The notes under the pieces are model-generated. The model was not told the origin of the DNA. It saw only the letters and a list, made by a program, of their open reading frames with translations, and did no database searches. A DNA stretch of 64,000 bases from NCBI RefSeq assembly GCF_932294415.1, contig NC_065536.1:2356001-2420000 (forward strand). Direction: 5' to 3'. The stretch is from Quercus robur. Its lineage: Eukaryota; Streptophyta; Magnoliopsida; Fagales; Fagaceae. Of this stretch, positions 10,443 through 22,369 are shown piece by piece. The position numbers and the translations under genes were made by a program. The first letter of the stretch is position 1. Each line of letters begins with the position of its first letter.

Positions 10443-11600
10443 CTAGTTCACAAACCTACAATTTTTCCTGATCTCACCCTGACTTCTTGTAAGCACATCA
10501 ACGTAACCCATTTTCACCATAGCTGCTGCAAACTTATAAGCCCATATTTCTCCTTGCCTTGCATTATTCCTGACAATTCCAACCGTTGAAGGGCTACTCA
10601 AAAGAGATTGATCAGAGGTTAATAAGCCATGGTGGTTCTTCAAATTTATATAGTACTTATTATCAAGCCTATTTGGTGTAAGTATATCAAGTGGCACAGT
10701 TGGATCGACATTGCCAGCATTTTGTGGACACTTGGTCTTTAAGTCTCTAGCAAATATAGGATCCATTGAAGGGTCTTGTGGATTTGTTTCACTAAAATTG
10801 TATAATCGCTTTGAGAAAGAAGAACAATGTGACCTTCCTATAGAATGTGCACCAGAAAGTGTCACCATTTCATCAAGACTAAGTCCTTTTTGCGCAAATC
10901 TTTGTTCGAGTTCCTGAGCATTGAAGGTAGGTGGTGGAAGGTTATCAATAGGTTCATTTTCACGTGACACCCTACCATCACGGCGTCCTGATGGAACTTT
11001 GTAACTTATGCCTCCAACTTTGTAAGCACTATCACGAGCAGCAAATGCAATAATGTCTGCACAAGAGACTGTTTGTGGGCATTGAGCTTCAAGTGCAGCC
11101 TTCGCCTCAAATATCACTTCAAAGCCTCTCAAGCTTGAATTGTTGACTGGACTATCTCTCACCGCTGGATTTCCAGGGGTTGAATCAAGTAAAACAGAGG
11201 CATCACAACCCTGGGATAAATAACATTGAAAATAAGATTTAACTCTAACAGCTTAGTAATTAAGTAGCTTATATGGTATATTCTTTTAGCGGGAAAATAA
11301 AGGAAAAGGAGAAGAGTGCAAATTTAGGTACAGATTCTAGTGAACATATAACAAGTTAATTGGTGTTGCAAAGTGCTAACATACCCTGACAAAACAGTCA
11401 TGAAAATGCATTCTGATGAGGCCAGCAGCAAGGCCAGGGTTGCTTGACACAGCTTTGTTCACAGCGTTTCTCACAATGGTCTCTGCAGAAGGACAAGTTG
11501 ATTGATAGTAACCCGCATTGAGTGATGGCATCGCCAGTGACATTGACACCATCAAAGACATGCTAACAAGGAAAACCAAGCAAAATTTGATGCTTGTCAT
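10443..11600 (-). CDS. Class III peroxidase, copy 2 (PRX2), distal Glu replaced by Val
   Basis: Exons are 11600-11385 and 11210-10443, with a 174-bp intron, giving 327 residues. The gene is collinear with PRX1. The signal peptide, distal Arg63/His67, GCDAS, proximal His194 and all eight Cys are intact. Residue 89, Glu in the other copies (GNPAERD), is Val here because GAG became GTG (codon at 11162-11160). This Glu is near-invariant in the family (Glu64 of horseradish peroxidase) and joins the hydrogen-bond network between the distal calcium site and the distal His. In addition, the conserved LTG near the C-terminus reads LTR. The frame is open and the splice sites are good. It is probably expressed, but its activity could be altered. 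Confidence 0.93.
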
Positions 11601-11735
11601 TGTTACTCTACAACCCAAATATCCCGTTACTGTAAAGAGTGAATAAATAAGACTGAGAGAAAAGAGCTAAGAAAGAGTAAAGAAGAATATTATAAGCAAG
11701 AAGGAGATGAATATAAAGGTTGATGTTAGCCAAGC

Positions 11736-11790
11736 ATTTATAGGAAAGAAGTTAGTGAAGTTGAGTCTGGCAGAAGAAAACAAAAACGTG
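11736..11790 (-). promoter_or_regulatory. PRX2 promoter: TATA box and ACGT element
   Basis: The minus strand has TATAAAT at 11742-11736 and an ACGT-core element (CACGTTTTTG) at 11790-11781. Spacing and flanking words (a TGCAGC stretch and a CTAAGTTTGAGGG-type block further upstream) match PRX1 and PRX3. Confidence 0.6.
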
Positions 11791-12340
11791 TATTGCTGCA
11801 TAGAAAGAAAAACTTGAAGCTGTCTAAGTTTGAGGGTTTCCATGTTAAGAAAGAGGAAACAGTCTCTTCTTTGGCTCACTCCACCAGCAGTTTCTTATTT
11901 TACAAGTTTTGGAGTGGGTGGTCAAGCGTTTATCTTCTTTGACTTTCATGGATGTCAAACTGGCAATGGCTAGGTAAAATAACTATACATATTTAATTTG
12001 CAGACTAAGTCGATGAAATTTTCATTATCTTTTTCTTACTACTATTTTGGGTTCTTGACTTCTGGCTTTACATGACGTTTTGGTTTTATTTTTTGTCCCT
12101 ATTTGGAAAGGATAGAAATAAAATACAAGAGATCCAATAGTAAAATTTTATATTTATTGCCTTTTCGTAATTTTTATATATAAAAAAAATTTCAAATTGA
12201 CTGTAGCAAAAAAAAATTAAAATTTTTTTTTTCAATTGCTTTCTATTTTTTATTCAATATTTAATTATATTTATATTCAATTTACTTATTATTATTAAGC
12301 ATTTATTGCCTGCGGGAACAAGTAGGAAAACGCGTGATTA

Positions 12341-12432
12341 AGCATGCTTGACCAAGTAGCTAGCTTTTATGCATTGATGGGAACCCATTTTAGGTGACAA
12401 TTTAGTTTAGCATGCTTGACCAAGTAGCTAGC
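12341..12432. repeat. Local duplication of a peroxidase upstream block
   Basis: The words GCATGCTTGACCAAGTAGC and TGGGAACCCA occur at about 12341 and again at about 12410, a 69-bp step. The same block occurs once near 21040 (upstream of PRX3) and in decayed form near 7780. It is therefore part of the ancestral duplicated unit. Confidence 0.55.
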
Positions 12433-12517
12433 ATTTTTGTATAATGGGAACCCAATTTACAGTGTGCTACCTATTAAAAAAATGATAAATATCATCTAAA
12501 TTTATCCATAAATGCAA

Positions 12518-12752
12518 GGTCTGTTTAAGATCTGCTTATTTTGGTGAAACTGAAAACTTTTTGCTGAAAGTACGGTAAATAAAAGTAAAAGTTAGCAGAA
12601 CTAGTACAGTAAAACCCATAAATAGTATCAAAAAGTGCAGTGGGACCCATAAATAGTATCAAAAAGTGCAGTGGGACCCATAAATAGTAGCAACAATAAA
12701 ATAAATAGTAGAATAAACTAGCAACTTTCATCAATGCCAAACATACACACAG
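12518..12752. mobile_element. MITE (GTTTGG-type ends)
   Basis: The segment runs from GGTCTGTTTAAG to an inverse ATGCCAAACATACACAC end. Inside, the unit AAAAAGTGCAGTGGGACCC is repeated. It shares many words with the smaller element at 12909-13078. No protein is encoded. The exact ends and target duplication could not be fixed. Confidence 0.55.
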
Positions 12753-12908
12753 TGTGCTACCTATGGCTGTAACTATTATTTAAGATTTCTAATTTCACTC
12801 TTTCTTTTTTCTTTTTCTTTTTTCTTTTTTCTTTAGTTGAGAATCCATAGAAAATTTGATGTTCATACATTTTAATATTAAGTGGATATCTGAATTAATG
12901 GATATTTA

Positions 12909-13078
12909 GTGTCGGTTTGAGAACAGTTTCTTTATCTGAAACTAAAATTTTTTTACTGAAAGTATTATAGATATAGCTAAAAGTTAGCTGAAATAGTATA
13001 GTGGGACTTATAAATAGTACAAAAAATAAGCTGAATAATGAAATAAACTGGCAAAAATAATCAATGCCAAACGCACGC
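12909..13078. mobile_element. 170-bp Harbinger/Tourist-like MITE
   Basis: The element begins GTGTCGGTTTGAG and ends CAAACGCACGC, imperfect inverted ends. TTA flanks both sides (12906-12908 and 13079-13081), the usual target duplication of Harbinger-type elements. The related sequence at about 9225 reads straight through GATATTTATTATAATAAT without it, which supports the boundaries. Confidence 0.7.
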
Positions 13079-13088
13079 TTATTATAAT

Positions 13089-13250
13089 CAATGCGCCCCC
13101 CCCCCCCCCAAAATAAATAAATAGCTAGTATATTAAATTTTCGTTCTAATAGCCCCCCCCCCCCCCCCCCCAAAAATAAAAAATAAAAATAAAATAATTG
13201 GTATACGAATGTAATCTGAAAAAATAACCAACAAACTCTCACACAAAAAG

Positions 13251-13282
<32 letters not shown>

Positions 13283-13534
13283 CCAACAAACTAAAAACTA
13301 CAAAATAAAAAATAAATATGGACTGAAAACCTAAATTACAATTCTCAAATTTTTACCCTAACCTCACTCTTCCTCCACTCAACCTCATCAACGCCTCCAA
13401 CACTGCTGCTGCTGTTGTATGTTCTTTTCCTCAGATCAAATCCAGACTGTTGCTGCTACTGCTCCTCCTCAAATCCTTAATCACTGTCACACACAAGTCT
13501 GGTAAATCTAAGAAATTTCTCTCCTTGCTCAAGT

Positions 13535-13578
<44 letters not shown>

Positions 13579-16500
13579 TCTTTGCTATATTGCTCTGCCT
13601 TAGCCGGTTAGCCCTCTGCCCTCTACGTTTTTTTTATGAACTGTGTTGACTGTTGTATTTGTGAGTTATGGCTTTTTATGGACTGGTGTGTTGTGTCATG
13701 TGTGGACCGTAGACTAGTTTGTGTTTGTGGCTTTGTATTGATTACTGTGTAATTGTTTGTGGCTTTTTGTGATTGTGTGGACTGGTTTCAATGTTTGTAA
13801 ATTTTTTTTTGGTTTTGGTTTTATCTATAAAGAAATAAAGTGGGACCACTAGGACAGTAGGACGTGAGTACTGAATTGTGATAGTGAATTTGTGAGAGTA
13901 GTCTTTGGTAGTCACTGTTTTGTCATTTGTGAGTATTGTTAACTGTGATTATGAATTTGTGAGACTAGTCTTTGGCAAGTCATAAGTGACTTTTTTCTAA
14001 GACCAATTGACCAAAGTCTTTGGTCTGATTGTTTTGGTTTTATCAAAAAATTTGTCTTTGTCACTTTGTGTGATGTGGCTAATATTAGTAATATATATAT
14101 ATATATATATATATGAACTTGTGAACTTTGTCTTTGTCACTTTGTGTGATGTGGTTAATATTAGTAATATATATAAACTTATGCTTATCTGTTTGTGATT
14201 ATTTTGGTTTTATATATATATATATTTTTTTTTTTTGGGTTGAGAAGTCCCTTTTTTTTAGTTGGTGTATAGAACTACGAAATATGGAAATAATGAAACT
14301 TTTTTTTTTTTTTAATTTGTAGATCATGAGTAAGTCCACTACATTATTAAATTTTTTCAAAAGAAAAAATATAAATAATTCTGAGGTCATAGCTGATGAT
14401 GCAAGATTGCCAACCCCTAGCGTTGATATCCTAGTTTCTGAAAATCTCCAAACAGAAGTTCCAAATGTCACCATTGTCAAAAGTACAGGTTTTGTGCGTG
14501 ATCCTAGAATGTGTAAGCAAATATGGGAATATGATGCTAATGAATAGGATGAAATTTGACGAGCTTACATTAAGCTTGGTTCATACCAACGTAAACTAGA
14601 TGAGTACAAGAAAACTAAATTTGGAAGTCATTCTCGTAAATTTAAACATTCATGGTGTGCAATTAAGGCATTTAGTACTTGGCTTGAATATTCACCTAGT
14701 AAAGATGTTGTTTTTTGTCTACCATGCTTTCTCTTTGACAAGCCAACTAGGAATTCTGGGACTCATGTATTCACTAAGGACAGATTTCGGAATTAGAAGA
14801 AAGTTAATGATGGAAATAATTGTTCCTTTTTAAATCATATGGGGAAAAAACCTAACTCTTTTCATAAAGCTTCCGAGCAAGCCATGACAGATTTGATGAA
14901 CCAGTCTCAACACATACAAAATGTACTTGAAAATTTCAATTCTGATCAAATTGCAAGCAATTGATTGTGGTTAAAGGCCTCAATTGATGTTGTCAAAGTG
15001 CTTGCATTTCAAGGACTTGCTTTTAGAGGACGAGATGGAAATTCTGATTCAATTAATCGTGTGAATTTTCTTGAAGTATTGGATTTGATGGTATCATATA
15101 ATGAATATGTTGTAGAAGCGATAGAGAAACCTCCCAAAAATGCCTCTTACAAATCATCAAAAATCCAAAAGGAAATCTTACATGTATTTTCAAATAACGT
15201 GATGAAGGCAATTCGTGAAGAAATTGGTGATGCAAAGTTTTGCCAAATTGTTGATGAAGCTCGTGATGAGTTAATGAAGGAGCAAATGGCTATTGCTATA
15301 AGATTTGTACACAAAGATGGTTTTGTTTGAGAACATTTTTTGGGGGTAGTTCATGTCCCCGATACTATGGCATTAACCCTAAAAGATGAAATATATTCTA
15401 TCTTGTCACATCATAGTCTGGATATTCAAGATATTTGAGGGCAAGAATATGATGGTGCAAGCAATATGTGAGGTGAGTGGAATGGATTAAAAGCTTTGGT
15501 TTCAAATGATTGTCCATATGCTTACTACATTCATTGTTTTGCACATCGCTTGCAATTAGCATTAGTGGCAGCATCAAAAGAAGTTATTCTTGTTCAAAGT
15601 TTTTTTAATAGATTATCATCTATTGTCAATGTTGTTGGTGCATCATGCAAGCATACTGAGCAAATAAAAAAAGCTTATGCTAATCAAATTGCATATTTTG
15701 TTGAAATTGGTGAGCTTGAAACTGGAAGAGGACTTAACCAGATTAGCACATTACAATGGGCTGGAGATCCTCGTTGGGGTTCTCACTCAAGATCAATTTC
15801 TAGCTTGGTAAATATATTTAGTCCAACATGTGAAATTTTACTTAAGATCATCAAGGAAGGAAATACTACTTCCCAACGAGAAGCAGCATACTCATGTTAT
15901 CATGCTCTGATTTCTTTTGAATTTGTGTTCATTTTGCATCTCATGAAAGAAATTATGAAGATCACTGATGCACTTTGTCAAGCTTTGCAATGTCAGTCTC
16001 AAGACATTTTGAATGCGATGAATTTTGTTTCATCCACTTAAGCACTTATTCAAAAATTCAGAGATGAAGAGTGGGATAATTTACTTACCACTGTGAAATC
16101 ATATTCTGAGGCACATGACATAGATGTCCCAAATATGAATACTCATTATGTTGAGAAAGGAGATCTAGCTCGTTATCAACAAGATGACTTCACAATTAAG
16201 CATCATTATCGGGTAGATATTTTTTATGCTGCAATAGATTCTATATTACAAGAATTAAATCATCGGTTTAGTAAGCATGCAATGGAATTGCTTAATCTTA
16301 GTTCAGCTCTTGATACTAAAGAGGCACGTGAGTCTTTTAGAAGTATAGACATTTTGTTGTTAGTAAGCAAGTTTTATCCGAAAGACTTCATAGATCAAGA
16401 TATGACACTTTTAGAGGCAAAAGTTGATCATTATAAGCACAATGTAGTTCAACATCCGGACTTCAAGAAGCCATCAAGTATTTCTAAGTTATGCCAATGG

Positions 16501-16966
16501 TTGGTAAAAACCCAAAAATCATTATTTTACCCATATATTTATAGATTGATTACACTTGTGATTACTCTTCAAATTTCTACTGCAACTACAGAGCGAGCAT
16601 TTTCAACCATGAATATTATCAAGAATAGGCTTCGCAACAAGATGGAAGATGATTTTCTAATGGACTCTTTGATTCTGTACATTGAGAAGGAGATTGCTGC
16701 AAAATTTGGTACAGAATCAATCATAGACGACTTTCAAGACTTAAAAGACCGTTGATTCCATTTTGATAAATGTGTTGAAATGTTTAAAAACCACTTATTT
16801 TATATGTTATACTTTGTCGACATTTTTATAATATCAACTGTTTAAGAAACACTTATTTTATATGTAGTATTTTGTTGAATATGAAATAGGTGTTAGTTTT
16901 TATTTTCATAAAAAAATTTGTTTTAAGCTTTGGCCCGCCAGGTTTGAATCCTAGTTCTATCCCTGA
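13089..16966 (+). mobile_element. Decayed hAT transposon, about 3.9 kb
   Basis: TTATTATAAT occurs at both 13079-13088 and 16967-16976, and only once in the related uninterrupted sequence near 9230. This gives an 8-10 bp target duplication, as expected for hAT. The left part has two long C tracts (about 13095 and 13153), a 42-base T run (13536-13577) and TA microsatellites. The right end reads TAGTTCTATCCCTGA. Clear long inverted ends are not visible. The transposase frame lies at 14326-16755. Confidence 0.7.
14326..16755 (+). pseudogene. hAT transposase (ZMYM1/TTF type) pseudogene
   Basis: One continuous frame without frameshifts runs from ATG 14326 to TGA 16753. It carries eight in-frame stops, at 14545, 14557, 14794, 14962, 15328, 15436, 15469 and 16039. 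The order is a low-complexity N-terminus (LLNFFKRKN), a TTF-like zinc-finger region (FCLPCFLFDKP), a DUF4371-like core (YDGASNM, HCFAHRLQLALV), and a C-terminal hAT dimerisation region (STATTERAFSTMNIIKNRLR). Five stops are TGA where related proteins usually have Arg (CGA), and two are TAG where Trp (TGG) is usual, so most arose by C-to-T change on one strand or the other. The encoded protein would be non-functional. Confidence 0.88.
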
Positions 16967-17246
16967 TTATTATAATAATAAGAAAAAATCTATATATAGA
17001 CAGTACACATCCTCAATATACTTGGATGTCAACTTGTGATTAGCAATTAGCACATAACTAGTTTACTTTTTCACCAATTGTCAACAGTAGACCTATGTGT
17101 AAGTAATAAATTCAATTACAAGTTAATATTTAAGTGTGTTGTAAAATTAGATGTGAATTTGGCTGTCTATAGATAGATTGTGATAATAATATTGTTAATT
17201 GAATAATATGGTGGTTTCAAGGGTGTTACAATGTTCTTTTTTGTGT

Positions 17247-18024
17247 CACTTTGCTAGAGCTATATGGTATGGTTCTGCTCAAGGGCTGAGAACTCATTTG
17301 ATATACACAACAGATATAGCTAACTGGATGCAGTCACAAATTGAAAAGTGTAATATAAAAAGTCAAGGGGATTTAGAGATATTGACTGAACAAGGAGCGA
17401 TTCTTTGGACAATTTGGAAGACAAGAAATAGAGCTATTTTTGAGAGACTAGAGCCAGACATCCATCAAGCTTTGCATACAGTCCAAAGATTAAAGAGTGA
17501 ATGGATGCAAGCAATGACTCCACAAGAGCAACACTTCTACAACCCACAAGAGAAAAGAGATTATATAAATTTCTCAAGCTGTAAGGGATGGCAGATTTTA
17601 ATTATCATAGGAAACAAAAACCGTTGCGGCAATACAAATTGGGATGGAGGAGCCTTTGTGATTAAAAATCACTTAGGACAGTCCGTCAAGAAGGAATGTT
17701 TTTCATGGCATACGAGGAATAAGAAGACCAGCAATCTTTTAACCATTCGCGAAGCGCTCTATACTGCTTGGAAGGAAGGATATAGAAAAGCCATCTTACT
17801 TGTTAACTCAAAAAATTTAGCGGATGAGCTGGCAACCATAAATACAGACAACAAGGAAGCAGAGATTCTCCTAGAAGATATCCGAACCCAAAAGAGAATG
17901 TTTCAAAGTCTACAAATCAAAGTTGCTCCTGAACCCATATTCAAGGAAGTCCAGCAATTGGCGAAGATGGCAACCCAGTTTTTTACATACACTCTTTGAT
18001 TTTCCATTGTTACCAAAAAAAAAA
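17247..18024 (+). mobile_element. Young 5'-truncated LINE insertion with open RNase H tail
   Basis: A 17-bp target duplication, AATGTTCTTTTTTGTGT, flanks the segment at 17230-17246 and 18025-18041, and an A-run precedes the right copy. Inside, an uninterrupted frame ends at 17999 and encodes about 250 residues. The N-terminal part has HFARAIWYGSAQGLRT and LWTIWKTRNRAIFE (zf-RVT tail). The C-terminal part has WDGGAFVIKNHLGQ and LLVNSKNLADELA (RNase H-like domain of plant LINEs). Exact flanks and an open frame indicate a fairly recent insertion. Without the reverse transcriptase it cannot move by itself. Confidence 0.9.
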
Positions 18025-18041
18025 AATGTTCTTTTTTGTGT

Positions 18042-18723
18042 AGGTACAATAAATGACATTGTACAGACTGTACAGTACTAGGCCTAGATCCAAGATTTCA
18101 ACGAAATGACATTGAGCTCTCCCAAATCCCAACCCATCGATTCAGTATACTTGTTATACTCAAATCCTACTTTTTGTAATGCTAACACAGTCACAATGGG
18201 CTACTTGGATGATTACATTTAAGTCTCGCTAGAAGTAATCCTATGGCCATAAGTATGTAGGCACAAGCTTGAGCTTTCTCATTAGCGACAAAATCGCAAC
18301 CTGCTTGGCAAGGGTTTTGCACAAATTAAGCTCCTATTTTTGTGGAGCTTGGAAGAGGTAATGATAAACAATCTTACTCTAAATTAATTTGAGAGTTTAA
18401 TTTCTGTACTTGAATTTGTGATTTGTTGCTTTTTATAGAACACACCATCACACCAAGATTCGACCTAATCATCATTTTGGTACACTTTTTAAATAAAAAA
18501 AAGTTGTAAAACAATGAACAAAATTTTAGAGTTCCACACATGAATGCTATGCACATTTTGTAACATCCAACGAATACAAGTTTATCCAATTAATTTCTCA
18601 ACAAAATTTGTTCAAAAACTTACAAAAGAAAGAATTTACATTTGAATCAACATTGACTAATGAATCAATGTAAAAAAATAATACAAAATAATTTCAATAG
18701 TCATACCAATAAACCTGTAATAT
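18042..18723. other. 3' flank of PRX3
   Basis: No gene is seen. The stretch from about 18550 (ATGCACATTTTGTAACATCC, then TTTATCCAATTAATTTC) is homologous to the 3' flank of PRX2 (10268 onward) and in part to PRX1. It therefore belongs to the duplicated gene unit and probably contains the 3' UTR. Confidence 0.55.
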
Positions 18724-20204
18724 CTAGTTCACAAATCTACAATCTTTCCTGATCTCACCTTGACTTCCTGTAAGCAAATCAATGTAACCCATTTTCACCA
18801 TAGCTGCTGCAAACTTATTAGCCCATGTTTCACCATGCCTTGCATTATTTCTGACAATTCCAACTGTAGAAGGGCTGCTCAAAAGAGATTGATCAGATGT
18901 CAATAAGCCATGGTGTTTCTTCAAATTTGTATAATACTTATTGTCAAGCCTATGTGGTGTAAGTACATCAAGTGGTACTGTTGGATCATCATTGCCACCA
19001 TTTTGTGGACACTTGGTCTTTAGGTCTCTAGCAAATATGGGATCCATTGAAGGGTCTTGTGGATTTGTTTCATTGAAAGTGTATAATCGCTTTGAGAAAG
19101 ACGAACAATGTGACCTTCCTATGGAATGTGCACCAGAAAGTGTCACCATTTCATCAAGACTAAGTCCTTTTTGCGCAAATCTTTGTTCGAGTTCCTGAGC
19201 ATTGAAGGTAGGTGGTGGAAGGTTTAGAATAGGCTCGTTTTCACGTGAAATTCTTCCATCACGGCGTCCTGATGGAACTTTGTAATTTATGCCTCCAACT
19301 TTGTAAGCACTGTCACGAGCAGCAAATGCAATAATGTCTGCACATGAGACTGTTTGTGGGCATTGAGCTTCAAGTGCAGCCTTTGCCTCAAATATCACTT
19401 CAAAACCTCTTAAGCTTGGATTGTTGACTGGACTATCTCTCTCGGCTAGATTTCCAGGGGTTGAATCAACTAGGATAGAAGCATCACAACCCTGGCATAG
19501 ATAAGAACAAAACATGATTCAGCTCTAACAACTTGGTAATTAAGTAACTTTCAAAGCATTCTTCTAGTGGCAAAAAAAGGAGGGTCTACAAATTTAGGTA
19601 CATGAGTACATCTATACGCGATGATCAACTAGGTTCAATCCCCACCTCTCACTTTGGTTTTCTCTTCTTCCAAGTTATATGGTTTTGTATTAATTATTAA
19701 GGTGATTCCATCTGTCATTTTAGAAAAATAAAAATAAAATAAAGATTCTATTAAATATAACATGATTAATGGGTCTTAAAAGTGACTTTGAAAAATGCAT
19801 AAGAAGCTTAACAATATATATATATATATATATATATATTAATGGGTCTTTAAAATGACTTTGAAAGTTCTCTTTTTCGATGAATAATTTCTTTTAAACA
19901 TGCAAGAGAAGCTTAAGAAAAATGGCAAATTAACAGATTCTATAGAACATATAACAGAGTTAATTGGTGTTGCAAAGAGCTGACATACCCTGACAAAACA
20001 ATCATGGAAATGCATTCTGATGATGCCAGCTGCTAGGCCAGGGTTCCTTGACACTGCTTTGTTTACAGTGTTTCTCACAATGGTCTCTGCAGAAGGACAA
20101 GTTGATTGATAGTAACCCACTTTGAGTGATGGCATTGCCGATGACACTGACACCATTATAGACATAGTAACAAAGAAAGCCAAGTAAATTTCGATGGTTG
20201 GCAT
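18724..20204 (-). CDS. Class III peroxidase, copy 3 (PRX3)
   Basis: Exons 20204-19989 and 19491-18724 are separated by a 497-bp GT-AG intron that contains a (TA)n run at about 19814-19840. The product is 327 residues. It has a signal peptide, distal Arg63 and His67 ([10 protein letters not shown]), GCDAS calcium ligands, Glu89 and Asn95, proximal His194 in LSGAHSIG, all eight Cys, and the [10 protein letters not shown]-terminal motif. FNET is a possible N-glycosylation site. This is the least altered member of subgroup A. The start was chosen by alignment with PRX1 and PRX2. Expected role: secreted haem peroxidase. Confidence 0.95.
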
Positions 20205-20348
20205 AGTTACTCTACAACCCAAATAACCCAATACTGTAAAGAATTAATGAATGAATAAGAGACGAGCAAAGAAAGAACTTAGATGACAGTTGAAAGAAGA
20301 ATATTATAAGCAAGTTGGAGATGGAGATAAAGGTTGATGTTAACCAAG

Positions 20349-20415
20349 TATATATAGGCAAGAAGATATATAGTAAAGATGAGTGTGGCAGTTTTACTTT
20401 GTAAACAAAAACGTG
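20349..20415 (-). promoter_or_regulatory. PRX3 promoter: TATA box and ACGT element
   Basis: TATATATA lies at 20356-20349 on the minus strand, in the position held by TATAAATA in other copies. The ACGT-core CACGTTTT lies at 20415-20408. A block near 20445-20465 (minus strand CCCTCAAACATAGACAGC) is also shared with PRX1 and PRX2. Confidence 0.6.
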
Positions 20416-20469
20416 TATAGCTGCATAGAAGAAAAGCTTGAAGCTGTCTATGTTTGAGGGCTTCCATGG

Positions 20470-21180
20470 TAACTAAGAGGAAACAGTCTACTTTGGCTCA
20501 CTTCAACAGTTGCTTATTTTACAAGATTTTCCATCCTATTAGCCTATCAGGTTTTGGAGTGGGTGGTCAAGCATGTATCTTCTTTGACTTTTATGGATGT
20601 CAAACTGGCAATGGCCAGATAAAATAACCTACATACTCTTCAAACATACAAATTATGCAGACTAGGTCAGTGAGCGTAATTTTCATCTTATTGGGGTTCT
20701 TGTTTAACCATGATATAAATAAAATACAACAGATTCAATCGTACAATAGTAGAATTTATATTTTATAGTATTTCTTTTCTTTTCTTTTTCTTTTTTAAAT
20801 ATAAATTTCAAATAGACTAAAGAAAGGAAAAATAATAATAATTTTTTTCTTGTCCCATAATATATATATATATAAATAAAGGGTTTAGTGTTTGACAACC
20901 ATCATAATCATATATTAAAGATTAACTTGATTAGGAAGGAAAAATCATTAATTGCCAGCGGGAACAACCAGGAAAGCGCGTGGTTAAGCAATAAGCATGG
21001 CAAGCTAGCTAGGTCTCTCACCTTGACCAAGTAGCTAGCATTTCTGCATTAATGGGAACCCATTTTAGATGAAAATTCAGTTTAGCATGTCATCCAAATG
21101 GAAAAAGTCGTGGACCATGTGCATATATAATGACTAATGACTAATGACTAGCTGTAAAATTACAACTAATTTCTTAGTTC
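20470..21180. other. Upstream region of PRX3
   Basis: No gene is seen. It contains blocks shared with other peroxidase upstream regions: a TTTTGGAGTGGGTGGTCAAGC stretch near 20551, a GTCAAACTGGCAATGG stretch near 20597, and GACCAAGTAGCTAGCATTT near 21035. Pyrimidine runs and a short (TA)n (about 20861) lie between them. Confidence 0.5.
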
Positions 21181-21289
21181 AACCACTTGGTGTAACCGTG
21201 TTTCTTGCATCTTTCTTCATAATTTTTTTTTTTTTTTCAAAGACAATTATGCATTGGATCATAGTACAATCCAAAAGAAATTTGTACAT

Positions 21290-22365
21290 TGAAAGCTCGA
21301 AAATGTGTTAAAACACAAGAGCTGTTTAGACCCCCAAATTAAAGTTACGGCTCAATAGATTTTACTCTAACTTATACTAAGTGCGGAATAGAGTAAATGC
21401 GAGCGAATAAACAAATAAACTACTTTAACCCACATTCAATATAACACATCAGTAATATGAAAGCTAAAAGGGTAGGGAAGAAGAATGCAAATTCAAGATA
21501 AATCGCTAATGTGTTATCAAAGAGGAAACCGAAGTACTTAGTGTAAAACCTCTTCGCCGCCCTCCAAGCGGTAATCGATCCACTAGCCAATTAGTTGAGA
21601 TACATGGGTTAGCAAGAGACCTTCCAAGCCTAATCTACCCAATGTATCTAAGCCCTCCAAGCTCCTACTCCAATAAGGTTTCTCAAAACCGTGTCTTGTC
21701 TAGCTTTCCAGATCCCACAATACACCCGATTGCTTCTGCCAAGCCTCACCGACTTCTTTTGGCAAATCCCCCAAGCTTCCCAAGCTCCAAAACACTCTAC
21801 ACTCTGAAAATGTGTGGGTTGTGTTTAGGTACAAATCTCCTCTTAAGGTATGTCAATGGGAGAGGGAAGGAGAAGAGGTTACAATGATTTCTCATTAAGA
21901 ATGAGTAGCTCTCTCTCTCTAAAAGATGGGTGTGTGTGTGTTGTACAAAACCTATCTAGGGGTTTTCTCTCTGAATGGACTCCTTTACATTTGTGGGTAA
22001 TGAGAGTATATATAGTATAGGTGAAGGATAAGAAAGTCATACTTAAAAATCCTCCAAGCAGAGAGTCTTACGAGTATCTCGCGGGAAGGCCTTACCCACG
22101 AAATATTTACGAAATTGATAGTCTGGCACGACTCTTCAACTTCCAGTCATGTGCTTCTCACATGCCCTTTTTGCGGGAACCCTTCTCGCGAGCTAGTCGC
22201 GAAATGCACTAATCTTCAATTTATGCTCGATTCTTCACCAACTTAATACTAAACCCAATACAATAAAATCTCACAAAATACAAGGAACAAAATTAAAGCA
22301 ATTACAACACTTTTTGTCATGAAATAAAGCCAACATAAAACATAGTTGTAAATCACAACTTTACA
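21290..22365 (-). mobile_element. Solo LTR of a GTCGCGA-rich LTR retrotransposon
   Basis: The segment starts TGAAAGCTCG and ends AACTTTACA. The flanks are TACAT (21285-21289) and TACAC (22366-22370). The uninterrupted sequence in module A copy 1 reads GTACACAATGGACC, so the insertion is exact with a 5-bp target duplication. Its reverse complement resembles the 3' LTR at 41487-42596, including the words GGGGGTCTAAAC, ATTACCGCTTGGAGGGCGGC and GGCTTTATT. No internal region is present, so recombination between two LTRs has probably removed it. A TATATATAGT-like box lies near 22007-22016. Confidence 0.88.
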
Positions 22366-22369
22366 TACA

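Noticed and set aside
12895-13242. Gly-rich 115-codon minus-strand frame
   Set aside because: It is a product of the two long C tracts and AT-rich flanks in a MITE and the hAT 5' region; no start context or domain.
21642-22212. Two short frames in the 21-22 kb region
   Set aside because: They lie inside the solo LTR, on the strand opposite to the LTR's orientation.
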